From contig JAVTLE010000014.1 of NCBI GenBank assembly GCA_033439295.1, forward strand, positions 3,224,001-3,288,000: a stretch of DNA of 64,000 nt, in the 5' to 3' direction. The DNA comes from Deuterostichococcus epilithicus (lineage: Eukaryota > Chlorophyta > Trebouxiophyceae > Prasiolales > Stichococcaceae). Positions within the stretch are counted from its first letter, which is position 1, and every line of letters begins with the position of its first letter. Positions 23,123-36,600 of the stretch are shown piece by piece. A program made the position numbers and the translations under genes. The notes below the pieces were generated by a model. It saw nothing but the letters and a program-made list of their open reading frames with translations. It did not search any database and was not told the origin of the DNA.

Positions 23123-26100
23123 TCAGGGCCCCATCCGTATTTCCCATGGCCCCTCAAAAGTCCGTTCGAAGCGGTCTGTGTGCGGAATGACGTCAAACAG
23201 CATGTCATAAAAAACGTTCCCGCGAGGCTGCTCGTTGATGCAGCAGAACAAGCCCACCGATTGCTTCATGCGGTTCTGAAATCGCTGCGACACCTCAGCG
23301 TCCTCAAACCCGCCAAAGGCGCCCAGCATGGTGTCAAACACCATGATGCTCCGGTCGGAGTACCGCTGCAATAAGTGAAAGCAGGGTTGAGCCAGGGCAA
23401 GCGCACAGCTTTCCCGACATATTTAGATGTTGCGTGAAGACATGGCCGGATCTCGGAATGTGCAGCGCAGCCGGCACGTACTGCGGTGGCGTCGACGCGC
23501 ACACTGTCTGTTGAATCACGTGGGCGATTCTGCTCTACAGAACAGCCAGTCCACGAGCCGCAGTGGTAGCGGCAGCCTCAGTTGGCATGCCATGCTGGCA
23601 GCGACGTGCCTGCAGGCTGCTTGAGCCGCTCGCCGGCGCCATACTGGTTTCTCACCCGCCCCGCAAACTGCCAGCCGGACGCACTGCTGCTGCCGTCAAG
23701 GTGCACGCGCCAGGCATCAGGGGCATCAGCGAGCGGGCTGGCTCACCTGCAGCGCTGTCTGGACCTGGGTGTCGGTCAGCCCCTGGCGCAGGTGCACCCG
23801 GCCCCGGACCTCGTCCGCCGGGCCGCTGCCGTCGCTGCAGGGCAGCGGGTCGTCCTCCGGGCGGCAGACGACGACCCGCACGCGCGAGCGCTTGACGGCC
23901 GGCGGCATGCGCGGGTTCCGCAGGAAGCTGTGCTCTCGCCACTCCATGTGCGGCCCGAAGTGGTCCTCCGGCTTGTCCCTCAGCGCCATCCTGCGGGCGC
24001 ACGAAGTTCACGCCTGTTGGGAGTCCTTACCTCGTTCACTCGGGGAGGGCGAGGGGAGCAGTGGCAGCTGACTGCGGTAATGCTGTGGCAGCTGACTGCG
24101 GTGATGTTGCGGTGATTCTGTGGCAGCTGCAGTGCACGGCAGCGCAGCAGGCCAGCACGTGGCGCTGTTCCCCCCGCACGCTGGCGGCGGTCAGGTCGCG
24201 GCCTGCTGCATGGCAATGCCGCCGCTGGCCGGGGAACCTGCTGAAGGGGACCAGCTGCGCCTGGGACACAGCACCGAGGATGGGCTTGAGGATCGTGTCC
24301 GGATCAGGAGGATCATGTTCAAATCAGGCGCGGGTCAGGCGCGCACGACTCCAGGTCGATGATGTGGTCCGCGGGCGCCAGGAAGGGCAGGTCCAGCGCG
24401 GAGCCTGGCAGCCGGCCGTTGTGCGGCGCCCAGTACCGGTCCTGCCCGCTCCAGAACGGCGGCAGCACCAGCGTCCTGTTCAGCGACTGCGCCAGTGCCC
24501 AGGCGCTCCGCAACTGTAGCAGAGTCAGAGGCCATGCACCTCAGACGGGCCGGTGACTATGAGCCCTGCATTACCTTTCGGAAACACAGCCGAGGTTATG
24601 CTACGACAGCAAACCTGCAGCGCCTGCCCGCTTCTGTCTTCACAGCAACGATGACGCAGACGTCACAGACAGGCGGGAGGCTTGGGGGCGGCTGACGACC
24701 GCCTGCCCACCTGCGCATACTGATGGTGTATGAGGTCGAACTGCGGCGCGATGTGCGTGCGGTTCTGCGGCGGGTCCTCCCGGTTGGGCGGCGTCGCCGC
24801 ACGCAGCAGCTCGCTGGGGATGTCTGGCGTGTACGCCAGGAAGCTGCCATTGAAGTACTCTGGCGGATCCTGCAGTAAACATATGGAACACCTCTGCTCC
24901 TGGTCATGACCTCCGCTAGGGTGTGGAGACCATTGAACCGCCAGCGCCTTGGCATCCAGCAGCAACGAGAGTTTCCGAAATACCTGGGTCACACTGCAAC
25001 CACAGCTTTGTGACCAGCCTGTGCTCACATTCCAGAGCAGGGCCTCGCGAAAGCGGTGGCGTTTGCCGGGCGTGCCGCTGTACTGAAACGTCGCGTGGGC
25101 GACGTAGGGGTCCAGGCCCAGCTTTGCGGGCATGCGCTGCACGAAGAAGGTGTGGCCGCTGCAGAAGGTTGCCACCGGCAGGATGCCGAATTTGAACTTG
25201 CCGTCGTAGCCCCTGCGGCGGCAACAGCGGACTTGGTTTTGCAGGAATGTCCATGTTGTCGTTGGGGTCATGGGGTCCCTGTGCAAATTGAGCAGATGCA
25301 GACACACAACATGTGCGGGCAGGCAGCAAGCGACCGGACACAGGGGCGCTCCTTGCAACAGGAAGAACTCGACAAGAACTGGTGCAACAAATTGCCGCCA
25401 CGGCCAAGGGTGTCAGTGGCGCACAGGAACAGGCGGTCGTCGCGGCGGGGCTCGAACACGGCGCCGCGCCGCATCAGGTCATTGAACGCATTCTGATCCC
25501 AGTAGTTGTCGTCCGCAATGATTGCGTCCAGCCACTCCTGTGGTCCCAAGAATGAGCACGTCTCACACAAGCAACGATATATTGCGCTCTTTGACAGGCG
25601 TTTCTTGCGCTCCTTGACAGGTGGAGGCCTCAACGTGGGTGTGCCACATCATCCTCTACCAACAATCCTGATGTGCGCAGGCGATTGGCAGGAATGAGCA
25701 GACTGTGAGCAGCATCGGCTTCATCGTCTTCTCCGCGGGCAACAGATTGCTTGAATGAGTCCATCTCATGTTTGCCCAGGAGAAGAGACAGTGCAGGCCG
25801 ATGCAGAACAGGGGGAGCCAGTCTGTGCTGCACCTTGGCAAAGGCACGCGCATGCGCTCGGACTAGCATGATACCGATGTTTGCAGGCGAGCCCGCGTCC
25901 TGCGGCCATTCCAGGCGGCCGTCCTGTGCTGTTTCCCTCTGCATAAAACAAGGATTGGGCTCCACATGGACACCGCTGAAATACATCAGTCTAGAGCAGG
26001 TGGCCCCAGGCCGCGCCGGCTGCATGCCATATGGCCTGTCACAGCTCATGACGCAGAATGCGCAACCTGATACCACAGGGAGGTTGATCCCTTCTGTCGA

Positions 26101-27752
26101 TGCCGTTCGACAGATAAGGGCAAGGGCGGTCTACAGCAGGTCACGCAATCTGCAGGATCATCACAAGTCTGCACACCAGGTGGTCACTAGAGGTGAGGAC
26201 GTCGGCCTGCGGATACTCCGCCATAAAGGGCAGCGGATCCCTCATCCACACGGTGTCGACGTCGCTGACCAGGATGCTGAAGTTCATGCTGGTGAACGTG
26301 TTGATTAGCCCGATCTTCTCCCGCCCCTGTGGTGGGTTGCAGGTCATGAGAAGGAAGTACTGTCCGCTGACCATGCCCCTTCTCAGTCGGCCACACTTTC
26401 GACGGAAATGGCTGGTGCTGCTGTCACACGGCAATTCCCTTCAGGGACTGCACTGATCGACTCCCGCTTCAGATCAACCAAATTGCAGTCCTCACCATCT
26501 TGTGGAAGGTAGCGCTGCCCCAGCCAAAGTCGTTGGTTGTGAGGCCGCTGGCCATCGAAAAGGTCGCCACGCCGTCTGCCGCCAGCGCTTCCAGCAATTT
26601 GTCATCCATTGCGCCCACCTGAATACAGAATCTGGAAGTAACTAAGGGACTGCTGTGATCAGGACACCATGCGCCTAGCCCACCCTGATGATCAGCAGAC
26701 AGGGCCGCCACGAGTGCGACGGACGCCTCCTCTTCAAAGCCGGGGCACATACAGAACACGTCTCGAGCTGCGAGCCTGGTCATGCACCTTAATGCATCCA
26801 CACGCGATGTACAAGGGTGATGCCAGAGCAAGGAGTCCACCAGGAAGCTGCTGATGCCGGCGGCCTGGACGTGCTCCACCCAGTTGCGCACAAAGTCGGC
26901 ATAGTGCCAGTTAGCCCAGGTGACCATCACCACGCCACCCGGGTCCGCCATGCAGGCGATGGCTTCCCTGTGAACCCAGAACACGTCTCGCTTGGAGGGG
27001 TTCGACTGTGAGACAATCAGTTGTGGAGCGGCACCACTGCTGTGGCTGCTCTGTGCCCTGAAGGACATGCTATGGCCAACGGCATGCATTGATCTGTCAA
27101 AAACTGCCAGATCATGCAGCCAGGGCTTCAAGCTTGTTCCGCAGCCAAGCTGAAGACCGACAGCCTGGCTCCTCACCTCGTGAGGTTGTAGTCATGCGCG
27201 TTCCCTGTCCAGGTGTCCGGCAGGCAGCCAATGCCGCGGCGTTGTTCGGCCCTCGCATCTGCTGCCGGCTGCTTTGGCGGGTGCAGCAACACGTTGCCCA
27301 GGTGCGCGATCTCGTCCACCAGGCTGGCGTTCGCATTGAAAAAGGCGTCCTGCTGGAGATGGTCCTCTGCATGCACCCAGACGGATGTGCGTCGGCAGGT
27401 GCACAATTGTCACTGGCAGGGAAATGATGCTGCTGCATGCGTTGGAGGGCCAGGTGGCGTTGCATTGCCAAATGGGTCGCCCGCCATGCACAGCGTGCTG
27501 CAGTGCGGTCCGCCAGGAAGTAGTGTGCCAGAATGCAGTTTTTCTCTGACCTGTGAGGATCCGGCTGGCTACGGAGCCGCCGTCGCTGCCAACGCCGGAG
27601 CCAGGCCTCCCCAGCTGCGCGATGCGGCTCAGCACGAACGTGACCGGGTGGTGCAGCGCGAACCCCGTTAGGAGCAGCACCAGCAGGCCGAGAGAGCCGC
27701 GCACAATGCCTCCCGCCACCTTGCGGCGCCGCCGGGGGTTCAGCGGCGCCAT
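23123..27752 (-). CDS. XEG113: XEG113-like arabinosyltransferase (GT77)
   Basis: In plants XEG113 adds beta-linked arabinose to hydroxyproline arabinosides of extensins in the Golgi. Twelve minus-strand exons close in phase: 27752-27551, 27366-27177, 26967-26841, 26618-26496, 26326-26177, 25938-25834, 25537-25425, 25212-25029, 24869-24711, 24513-24347, 23990-23747, 23365-23123. The product is 668 aa against about 640 in Arabidopsis. It is a type II membrane protein: basic MAPLNPRRRRK, then a hydrophobic anchor (LLVLLLTGFAL). The DxD motif is in VSDVDTVWMRDPLPF (about residue 234), followed by ADVLTSSD. Downstream family blocks are FKFGILPVATFCSGHTFFVQ, HATFQYSGTPGKRHRFREA and LNRTLVLPPFWSGQDRYW. 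A Cys-Cys tail block (GLFCC) ends the protein. It is divergently paired with the MsrA gene. Confidence 0.9.
24061..24130. repeat. 24-bp tandem repeat in a XEG113 intron
   Basis: gtggcagctgactgcggt occurs at 24061 and 24085, with a partial third copy near 24120. It sits between exons 10 and 11. Confidence 0.65.
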
Positions 27753-28447
27753 ACGCGCAACCTGACGAGGTGCAGCGCAGGTGACAGGACGTGCAGACGG
27801 CTGACTAGCGGCACGCCTCGAGAAGCGTCAAGCTGAAGCTGCTCCGCAAGGAAACGCCGCAGCGGTGATACCGCAGGTCACCGAGCCCGTGCATAGCTGA
27901 TGTATGTCTCGATTCAATTCTCGCGTCTACAAGCACGTAAAACAAGCGCGTCTACTTCAACCTTGTCAAGCTAAACGCTCTGAAAATTCATTGAGTGATC
28001 GGCTCTAAGACCGTCGAGCTTCTCGGCGCTGATCGCGTGGGGTGGTGTTCATGCAGCACCAGTGTGCTCATGGCAAAAGGATCCTGTCAAGTATTACGGC
28101 GATTCCGCAACTTGGCGAATGGCGAATCGCTTGCTGGGCATGCGCTCGCAAAGATTACGTACTTGGTTCCGACAGTCGTGCTGGTGCAGCTACAAGACCA
28201 GCAGCAGAACTTTGCGCGAGCTCACTCACTGTACTGCGTCTGCTGTTTCAGACCCAGCTTGCTTCGAAACGAAAGCGGGGTCGCACGCGCGAACCGAGCT
28301 CAAGGTGGACACGCTGCGCCATTTGACACCCTTTATCCGTGCCTTGCCCGGCAGCTCAGGTCCACAAGCATGACGGCAACTGGTGAATAGCATGCAGAAC
28401 CTATCGCACACATCCCAACCTTGCAACTCGATTACGCTGCAGGCAAG
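27753..28447. promoter_or_regulatory. Shared divergent promoter region of XEG113-like and MsrA genes
   Basis: The two start codons face away from each other across 695 bp. The region has a less GC-rich core (27890-28000). I found no convincing TATA box and no other gene. The regulatory role is inferred only from gene orientation. Confidence 0.4.
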
Positions 28448-30387
28448 ATGTCGCTCTCGGCCACATGCTCCACCGCAGCGCCCACGGGGAGCCTGCGCTC
28501 CCGGCAGTGCGCCGCGATTCAAAGGGTCGCCAGGTCAGTCTTCGGTGCGAACTGACTGGACTGCAATGCCCCCACGGCCGCTAGCTGCACCCCTGCCTGA
28601 GCCAGTTGTACACTGGGTGCGCAGGCAGCAGCCCCACCCGAGCGCGGCAGGCGACATTGCCACCCGCAGTTGCGGCGGCAGCGAGACCGGAACCGCCAGG
28701 GCGCCGCACATGTCCCGGCGCAGCACCCTGGCCGCCGTGATGGCGCTGGCGGCCGTCGTGTTCAAGCCGAGGGACGCCGCCGCGGCGGAAGAGGTAGTGG
28801 CAGTCGCCGACGCTTCTGGCGTGGCCGCCAGCAGCAGCGCGCCGCAGACGGTGTACTTCGGGTTAGTTCAGCTCCATTGGCCATGTGGCATGCAGTGGAA
28901 ATTGCAGCATTGCAGTCCAGATGGCCTGCATCTCGCGCCTGGAAATGCACCGCCTGCAAGCAACTTCGACACTCTTTCGTCTTGAGAACCAGGAACGGCT
29001 GCTTCTGGGGGCGGCAGAAGGACTTTGTGGACGCAGAGAAGCGCCTTGGCAGGGCGCCTGAGGAGGTGTCCGCCGTCGTCGGCTACGCCGGCGGGCGGCA
29101 GACGGGTGAGAGCTATGCTGCAGTTACCTGCTTGCATGTGTTTTGAACATGGCGAGTTGTTCTGTGCTGCTCCAGCAGAGAGAATTGAGAGAGAGCTGAG
29201 CAAATTGCTTACCAGGTCCTGATGGGCGGGTATGTTACGTATATGGACCGGCGGCAAATGTCTATGAAAAGCTCGGCCACGCGGAGGTGGTGCAGCTGGA
29301 GGTGACTTCACCAGCGGAGATGCGCACATTCGCGGACACCTACTTTTCCCAGTTCGTCAAGACACCCTTCGGCATGATGCGCTCGGTGCGGCCTCGCAGT
29401 CATGACACTCCTCAGGCTTTACATGCCCAATCAGCAGCAGGCTTGCACGTTGATTGCACTGTCTCACTCGTTGCAGTTTCAGATGTTCAAGGCTGGTTCT
29501 GAGTCTCTGACCTACATTCGCTGACCTGCAATATCCTACGTGCTACCAGGACCCCCAAGACGCTGGGCCGGGGTACCGCAATGTCATTGGCATCCCGGGT
29601 GGCGTCGAATCGCCCCTGTTCAAGGTCCTCCAGGTGCCTGCTGTCCCTCCCAAGCCAGCTCGACTCAGCCTGCAGATCCAGAGCTCACAACCTGTGTCAC
29701 TGAATTGCAATTTCATGGGACCGCCACTGTTGTGTGTCATAATGCTCGGCACACCATCATGAGACCGCCTGCAAGCGCGCGTACGCGTCCTGTGCGGCTT
29801 CTGGCCCGATTTATTTCGTGTATGGGCCCAACAGGCACGACGAAGGGGGCCATCCTGGATGGGCACCCCAAATCGAGAGCCTTTGTCCAAGCTCATTGGC
29901 GTCTCGTCTTCCCGAGCAGGAGCGCAACACGTTCGGCATGGAGCTGCGCGCCGGCGATGGCAACAGCCCGAAGGATGGCAAGGCAGAGGGCGACCGCTTC
30001 AACACGGTGTGGGTGCTGGACAGCAACTCGCTGCCATTCCACCTGGCGGAAAAGTACCACCAGTTCCACGATGGCATCGGGAAGCCCTTCCCACCGGAAT
30101 ACAAGGTGGAGCTTCTGAATGTTTTGACTTGAGTCTCTGCTGCGGATGCAAATCTCCTGAGTCGTTGACACAGAGGCTGTCTGACGTGGCCTGAGGCTGT
30201 ATTGAATTGTTGCAGCGCTCAACTCGAAACATTCTGTCCGGCCCGCTGCACCGGACCTCGGTTGGCCCTCCACAATGAGGTTGACTGCATTTGCCCCCCT
30301 CAGGTCAAGCAGCGTCAGGCGGCAGAGAAGGCTGGGCGTATCGAGGAGACCGGCTGCCCGGAGGGCTCCTTCTTCTTCGGCATCTAG
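28448..30387 (+). CDS. Peptide methionine sulfoxide reductase A, probably thylakoid-lumenal
   Basis: MsrA reduces methionine-S-sulfoxide. Seven exons close in phase: 28448-28533, 28625-28861, 28993-29105, 29216-29385, 29550-29633, 29920-30105, 30304-30387 (319 aa). The N-terminus MSLSATCSTAAPTGSLRSRQ is Ser/Thr/Arg-rich, like a chloroplast transit peptide. A second signal follows: Arg-Arg at 60-61, a hydrophobic run STLAAVMALAAVVF, then DAAAA before EE, resembling a lumen-targeting Tat peptide cleaved near residue 83. The reductase core starts TVYFGNGCFWG with catalytic Cys near 111. VVGYAGG, GHAEVVQLEV and HQFHDG-type blocks follow. A Cys near the C-terminus (ETGCPEG) may be the resolving Cys. 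It belongs to the long algal/plant MsrA-like group rather than the short cytosolic type. Confidence 0.88.
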
Positions 30388-30661
30388 AGAACCAAGCTGG
30401 ATGCTTCTTGGGTGTGCCGTTCATGTGCATACTTGAATTTGAGTGCTTTGCAGCCTGGACGACGATTTTGTCTCGGTTCTGGGTTTTGTGCCTACAATTG
30501 CCTGAAGAAGGAAGACCATTGTGCTAGTCGGCAGTCCTGCCGACAGCAAGTCCACCGTCCTGACAGCAACCACCACCCAGCACAATCCCTCAAGCGTCAC
30601 CAGCAGGCGCCGCTGTCCCCACAACACTCAAATGCATCAGACGCTGCCGAAGGCCTGCACA

Positions 30662-33600
30662 CTACAGGTACAACGACGCTGCGAATATGATGTCGCGCTT
30701 GATGCGGGCGATGCCGTCCTCGAACTTGGCGGCAAGGCCCTCCTCGCCAATGGCGCGCGTCGCCGCCACCAGCTGCCGCAGCAGCTCCTCCTCCCGCCGC
30801 ACCACCCGCACAAGCGACCCCTGTCGACAGCATTGAAGCAGTGGATGAAACAGCGCATCAGGGTGCGCAGCCACCTGTCATGTTGGTGCGATGCCCCGCC
30901 GCCTGCCGCTGCACCGTGCGGTCGCTGGCAAGCAGACGCCTGCCAAAGCGCTGGGCCAAGGCTTCAGCGAGGGAGCAGAAGGCTCTGCCGGTCGCGCATG
31001 CGAGTCGTGATGTACGGCGGAGGAGGCCACGGCACCGGGAGTCGGCATGCCGAAGCGCACCTCGAAGATGTCGGTGACGCGCAGCAGGTCGGCGAACTTG
31101 GCGCCACGCGCCCAGGCGGACAGCAGCTCCATGAGGTCCGGCCGGAAGCTGGCCACGTACTCGGGGCCGTCCAGCGGCAGCTTCGCCTCCGCTGCCGCCT
31201 TAGCCACCCGCCGCGCCGCCTCCAGCAGCGCCGCATACGGCGCTTCCAAGTCCTCCCGCACCTGCGAACCTCATGATCCGTCGTGTTGAAGCCGGGTTCG
31301 AAACCAGATGCGCTGCGTCGCCATCAGCAGCGCGCCGTGCTGCGCCTCCAGGTCCTCCCGCAGCTGTTTGGGGTTTTCGCAGAGTTATTTTTGTCATATC
31401 CAAGTGCGCAAGGTCAGCCGCTGAATCCCAGCATTCATGTGCCTCACGATGCTGCAGCCCCCGCCCGGTGGTGGCGCTGGGACCGGAGAAGCCCCGCAGT
31501 GCAGCTCCTGGGAGCATTCTCTTCCAAGCCAGAGAGCCACGAGCTGCGGGCGCGCCTTAATGCCGACGTCGGACTTCTCGCGCCACAGGAAGCAGGACAG
31601 CAGCGCGACGGCCTGCTCCGGGGACAGGGAGCTGAAGGCGCCGTTGAACACCATCTCCGTCAGCACCAGCTCGTCCGCCGACTGGATGCCCGCTGCCATT
31701 GTGCCTGCAGCACTGCACGTAGCAGTCAGGCGCAGCAGCCAGGCGAAGCAGTCAGTCACAGCACCTGAACCTTGTGACCGGCTGCCAGCCTCTCACAGCC
31801 GCGGCACCTGGCAGCAGCTGCAAAGGTGCCTTGGGCCATGGCGGCGCAGCAGCGCGCCCGCTCGTACTGCTGTCCGCAGCATGCGCCGCATTGGGCGCCG
31901 GTCGCCTGCTGGGTGAGCAGCAGTGGAGTGCTTAGTGTTGAACACGTACCCTTGGCAGTGACGAGGCCGTCGGCAGTGAGGTAGCCCAGGCGGCGCAGCA
32001 CGCGGCGGCGCGATTTCAGCTCCTCACGCAGCACCAGCGTCTGCGCCGCCTTGGCCTCCCGCCGCAGCACCGCCGCCTCCGCCTCCAGCGCCTGTGCCAC
32101 ACGTATCTGAACGGTCTGACGTGTTCCTGCGCTGGGTGTCACGGACGACGACTCGGGAAGCAGGGTCGTCCCTCTGCCAGCCCTGCCCACGGCGCAGCAA
32201 CGCACCTTCATATCCTCGCTTTGGGCAGCACAGCAGATTGACAGTTCCCGATTGCAGCTGCAGCTCCCATCATGGGACCCGACTGGCTACACATGCCATG
32301 CACAGTATTCACGACGCCTGCCTGCTTCTGCGCCAGTGCGGCCAGGCGCTGCGGCAGCGCGGGGTGCGCCGCAAGGGGGTGCGCCGCCAGCAGGCCCTCC
32401 GCCTTCTCCTGCGCCCGGCGCGCCGCCGCGAAGCCACCCTCCTTGCCGCCGGCGCCCAGATCCTCCTCAGCGTCCAGCACCTGACGAGCGGAGACGAGGG
32501 GTTGTCAGATGGCGGACACGAGAGATTGACAGATGGCAGACACGAGAGGTTGTCAGCTCCCCCCGGGGGGGCTCCGGCCCGGGCGGGGGCAGTAAGAATG
32601 ACGAGGATGTGTTGGGTGTGGCACGACAGCACGCCCATGCACGGCACGTTTTGCGCCGATCACGTTTTTCGTGTGTGGCACTGTGCCATTCCTTCCAGAG
32701 ACCATCATGGTCTACCAGTATACCGTGTACCACAGCATGCAGCCGTGGGTGGAGCTCCCATTGCAGATTGCAGGTCAGGACGATGACCCAGCAGCCGCTG
32801 CGCTCACCGGCGGGCTGCTGGGGAAGCGTCGCAGCACTTCGGTCAGCTGCGCAACGGCGGCTGCGCGGGGCTCCGGCTGCCGCAGGTCCTTCGCCACGTA
32901 CATGCGCAGCGAGCTGAGCGCCGCCAGCTGCGCACACCGAAAAGGCATCCGATCGAGGTCATTTCACGCATGATCGGCCAGTGTGACCAGAGCGCTCGGT
33001 ACGCGGATCACAATGCTGGAATGCTGGCAGGAATGGCCCCATGTTCAAACAAACTGAAGTCGTGTTATCAGAGCTCACCTGCTCGAGGGGAAAGGGCACC
33101 ACCAGGGGCGTGCCCTTAGTGGAAGCAGGCAGCAGGCGCGGGGCTCGGGCGGGGCCTACTCCTGCGGCAGAGCCCGGCTCGCAATTGACCAGCACGTCCA
33201 CAATGTAGGCCGCCTTCCTCGCCTTCTGCTCGCCAACTGCCGCGTCTGCGAGAAGCAAAGTTGGTCGAGGTCGCGCAAACATCTTGCGCCACGTAGCATA
33301 TCCACAAAAGTAGGACGCCTTCTCGCCCCTGAGTTCGCCATTTGCGGCATCTGCAGTTGCAGGAAGAAATGTATGGCGGAGGTCGCCCTGATCACTTTCA
33401 TCACCACAGATTGTGCCCACGTTGTCAAGCATGCTCACCGCCTCGGTGGCGCCTTACATCGCAGCAGGCGCGGCCGGATTACATGATCCAGCCGCCAGGT
33501 CTGGCAAATGGCGCCCAGGTTGCATCAGAGCCTTGGCGCACTCCTCTTTCAGTGTCGATCGACTGCGTGCAGCCTTCCCCCACCTTTCTTGCCCAGCCGC

Positions 33601-36600
33601 TCGAAGTTGATGATGACGCCCCACTCCCCCGGCTCCGGCGCCAGCCCGCCGCCCTCCAGAGACAGCGCCGCCGCCTCCGGCACGCCGCCGCCGGGCGCCG
33701 TGTGCAGCACCCGCGCCAGCCGTCCCGGCTGCAGGAAGGGCAGCGCATGCTGCGGCGCCAGGGCGGCGGCACGCGCGGTAGCGCGCGCGGCTGCCGCCTG
33801 ACGCAGCAACGCCGCGACGGCTGTCACTGCTGCCTCGTCCTGCACCTCCACCGCATCACGCTCCGCCTCCTGCAGCAGGAAAGTGGAAAGGGTTGGCAGG
33901 CTTGTCGTGTGGCTGCACTTCCGATTACACAATTCGGGCGAGTGTATCCTCCAGTGAAAGCCTGCAGATGCAGCAGCCTCGCTGGGGTCACAAGCATAGC
34001 AGCAGCTGCTGATGCTTCAGGCTTGTTTCGATGCGCAACCGCAGGCGGCACACGACCCAGGCGTCATTGCGGCACGTTTGCAGCAATGATGGCGCATGAA
34101 ATGGCAACCGCACGGCACCTTGGCCGCAATGGCGGCGCGCAGCGCAGGCAGCGCGCGCTGCAGCTGGAACTGCCGGAAGCTGGCGCCCAGCAGTTGCTCC
34201 GGGTCCGCGTCCTCACTGCGCAGCTGCGCCAGCAACCCCGCATAGCCGAGCCGGAACTCGGACCACAGCGGGTCGGGCGCCCCCCGCAGCATGTCCTTTG
34301 CCACCGCCGGCTCCATCTTCGAGTCCAGCATGAGAATGACGACGCCTGCCAGCAATGAAGCCTTCCAGTCAAAGTCAGATGGATATTGAATTTTAGCTTC
34401 GGCCAGCGAGCACTCCGGAGCAATCCGCTTGCAAAACCAACCCCTTGAGCAGAGCTGGATTTCAGTACTTGCAACCTCGGCTCGCGGTCCAGGGGCCTGG
34501 AGACGAAGGTCTGCAGTCACTGCCCTGTTCGAGTGCAACGACTTTCATGCAGAGGAGTGCAGCGGCGGTCAACAAGAAGATTGCTCATGAAGCTAGGGAT
34601 TGAGCCCACCTCGGTCGTCAAGGCCGCGGCGCCCGGCACGGCCGCTCATTTGGATGTATTCGCCAGAGGACACCCAACGGAAGCCGCCGCCGTCGAACTT
34701 GCGGGCGCTAGTGAATACCACAGTCTTTGCTGGCATGTTAAGCCCCGTGGAGAAGGTCTCTGTCGCGAATAGCACCTGGCGCACGCAAATCACAACTCAA
34801 CTCTTCCGGTAGCCGCGGTGCTGCAGGCCAGGAATGCAGGCCGTTTCCCTTGGCAGGCGGCAGTCGATGATCGCCAATCACAAGGCGCCGCAGCATGCAG
34901 CATGCAGCAGGCGCGACCTGCTCGGGCTGCTGGCACACACGTGGTCGCCGAAAGGACAGAGGTCAGGAATTGTGAGGTACTCCCTTGAATACCCTACTGA
35001 GGTGAGACTGCTCGGGTGTGATGGTCCTGCTAATGACATGGTGAGCGGGGCCAGGTAACGCACCTTGAGCAGGCCCTCCTGGAAGAGCAGCTCCACCAGC
35101 TCCTTCAGGATGGGCAGCAGCCCCGAGTGGTGGATGCCGATGCCTCGCTTCAGCATCGGCAGGATGGAGTGTATCTGCGGCACAGCAGTGCATTCTAGGG
35201 CATGAGTGGAGGACGCAGCAGGTCATCCCGGCGGGGGTTGGCGCGGCGCTGCCAGCACCAGTTCGTGAGCATCACAACAACCTCATGACACACACAGCTC
35301 TCCACCTTGCGACACATGCGGCACGTTGCGGTGCCGAGTGCAAGGCCTTGCGAAGCACCTGCGGCAGGCGGCGGTCCTCCTCGCTGAGGCAGTCGATGGC
35401 ATTGGAGAAGATGGCGGCCACCATCTTCGCCTCGTCTTCGTCATTCAGGTCCAGGGACACCATCTGCAACGCCAGTGCCTCGCACTCCTTCTTGCTGAAG
35501 CTGAAGATGATGACCTGCCGCCACCAAGGTCAACCCCTGAAACCCCTTTGAAGGAGTATCATCAGGCTTCAACTACATCGCTGTTCTGAGAGAGCTGCGT
35601 ATCAGGAGGGCAGCCTTCGAAAGGCCGACATTTGAAGAACGTCTACGATGTTGGGCACCGACGAGGGGCGGACCGGGTCGTAGCCGCGGTCCATGATCAT
35701 CTTGACCAGCTTGAAGATGTCGGACTTTTCCTCCCGACCCGTGACATCCTTGCCGCCCTTACGCCCCTTGCCCTCCCCTGCAGTGCAGCATAGAAACCTT
35801 CCATATTTCCGAAGCCGAGTAGTCAGCTCCAGACGGGTGCTGCTGGGGCTAAGGTGGAGAAATAGTTGCCTCCGGCTTGTGGCTTGCCACAACTGGGATG
35901 GTGCTGCAACGCCGTGGTTCTGCTGCCAATGGGCGCGCAGTGGCTGCAGCGAGAAAGCACGCAGTGGCTGCAGCGGGGTTTGCCTTTGCCGCCCTTGCCG
36001 CCGGTGGCGGCGCCCTCTGCTCGCCCGTCTGTGAGCGCGGCGATGGCCTTTTGGAAGTTGTCCTCGCGGAAGCGGCTGCGCTCGTCCACCACCATGTACA
36101 GGCTGTCGGCGCCCGCGGGGAATAGGTAATGCTGCAGCGGCGTCGGCCGGAAGTCTGTGTACACCACGTGGCATGGCGACCTGCGGCATGGCAGGAGTGG
36201 TTCTTGGCATACTGGAGGTCCAGTAATGCTTGGCATGGATCTGCAGCGACGGACAAGTGAACGACCAGCTGGCTGCATCTGCGCGACATGAGGTAGAGCG
36301 TGATGACCGCCGACACGCCTCCAGGTTGTGTTGCAGGAACTGAGTCTTGCATTGCAGCGCACCTGTGGATCTTGGCGATCCAGTCGGCGAACTCGCGGGC
36401 ATTGGGGATGGTGGCGGACAGGAACACGAAGCGGGCCTGCTTGGGCATCATGATGATGCACTCTTCCCACACCACCCCCCGCTCCTTGTCCCTGCAAGGT
36501 GTGGCCACACATTTTCAGAACATGCACACATGGCAGCACCGTGTGCGTCATGCCACCCCAGGATCAGGGCGACCTGTTTGCTGGGTTTCCTGGATGCTCG

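Noticed and set aside
32300-32313. GC donor at the end of MTR4 exon 16 (after AQKQ)
   Set aside because: A GT donor nine bases further on keeps the same phase, so a fifth GC-AG intron is not needed.
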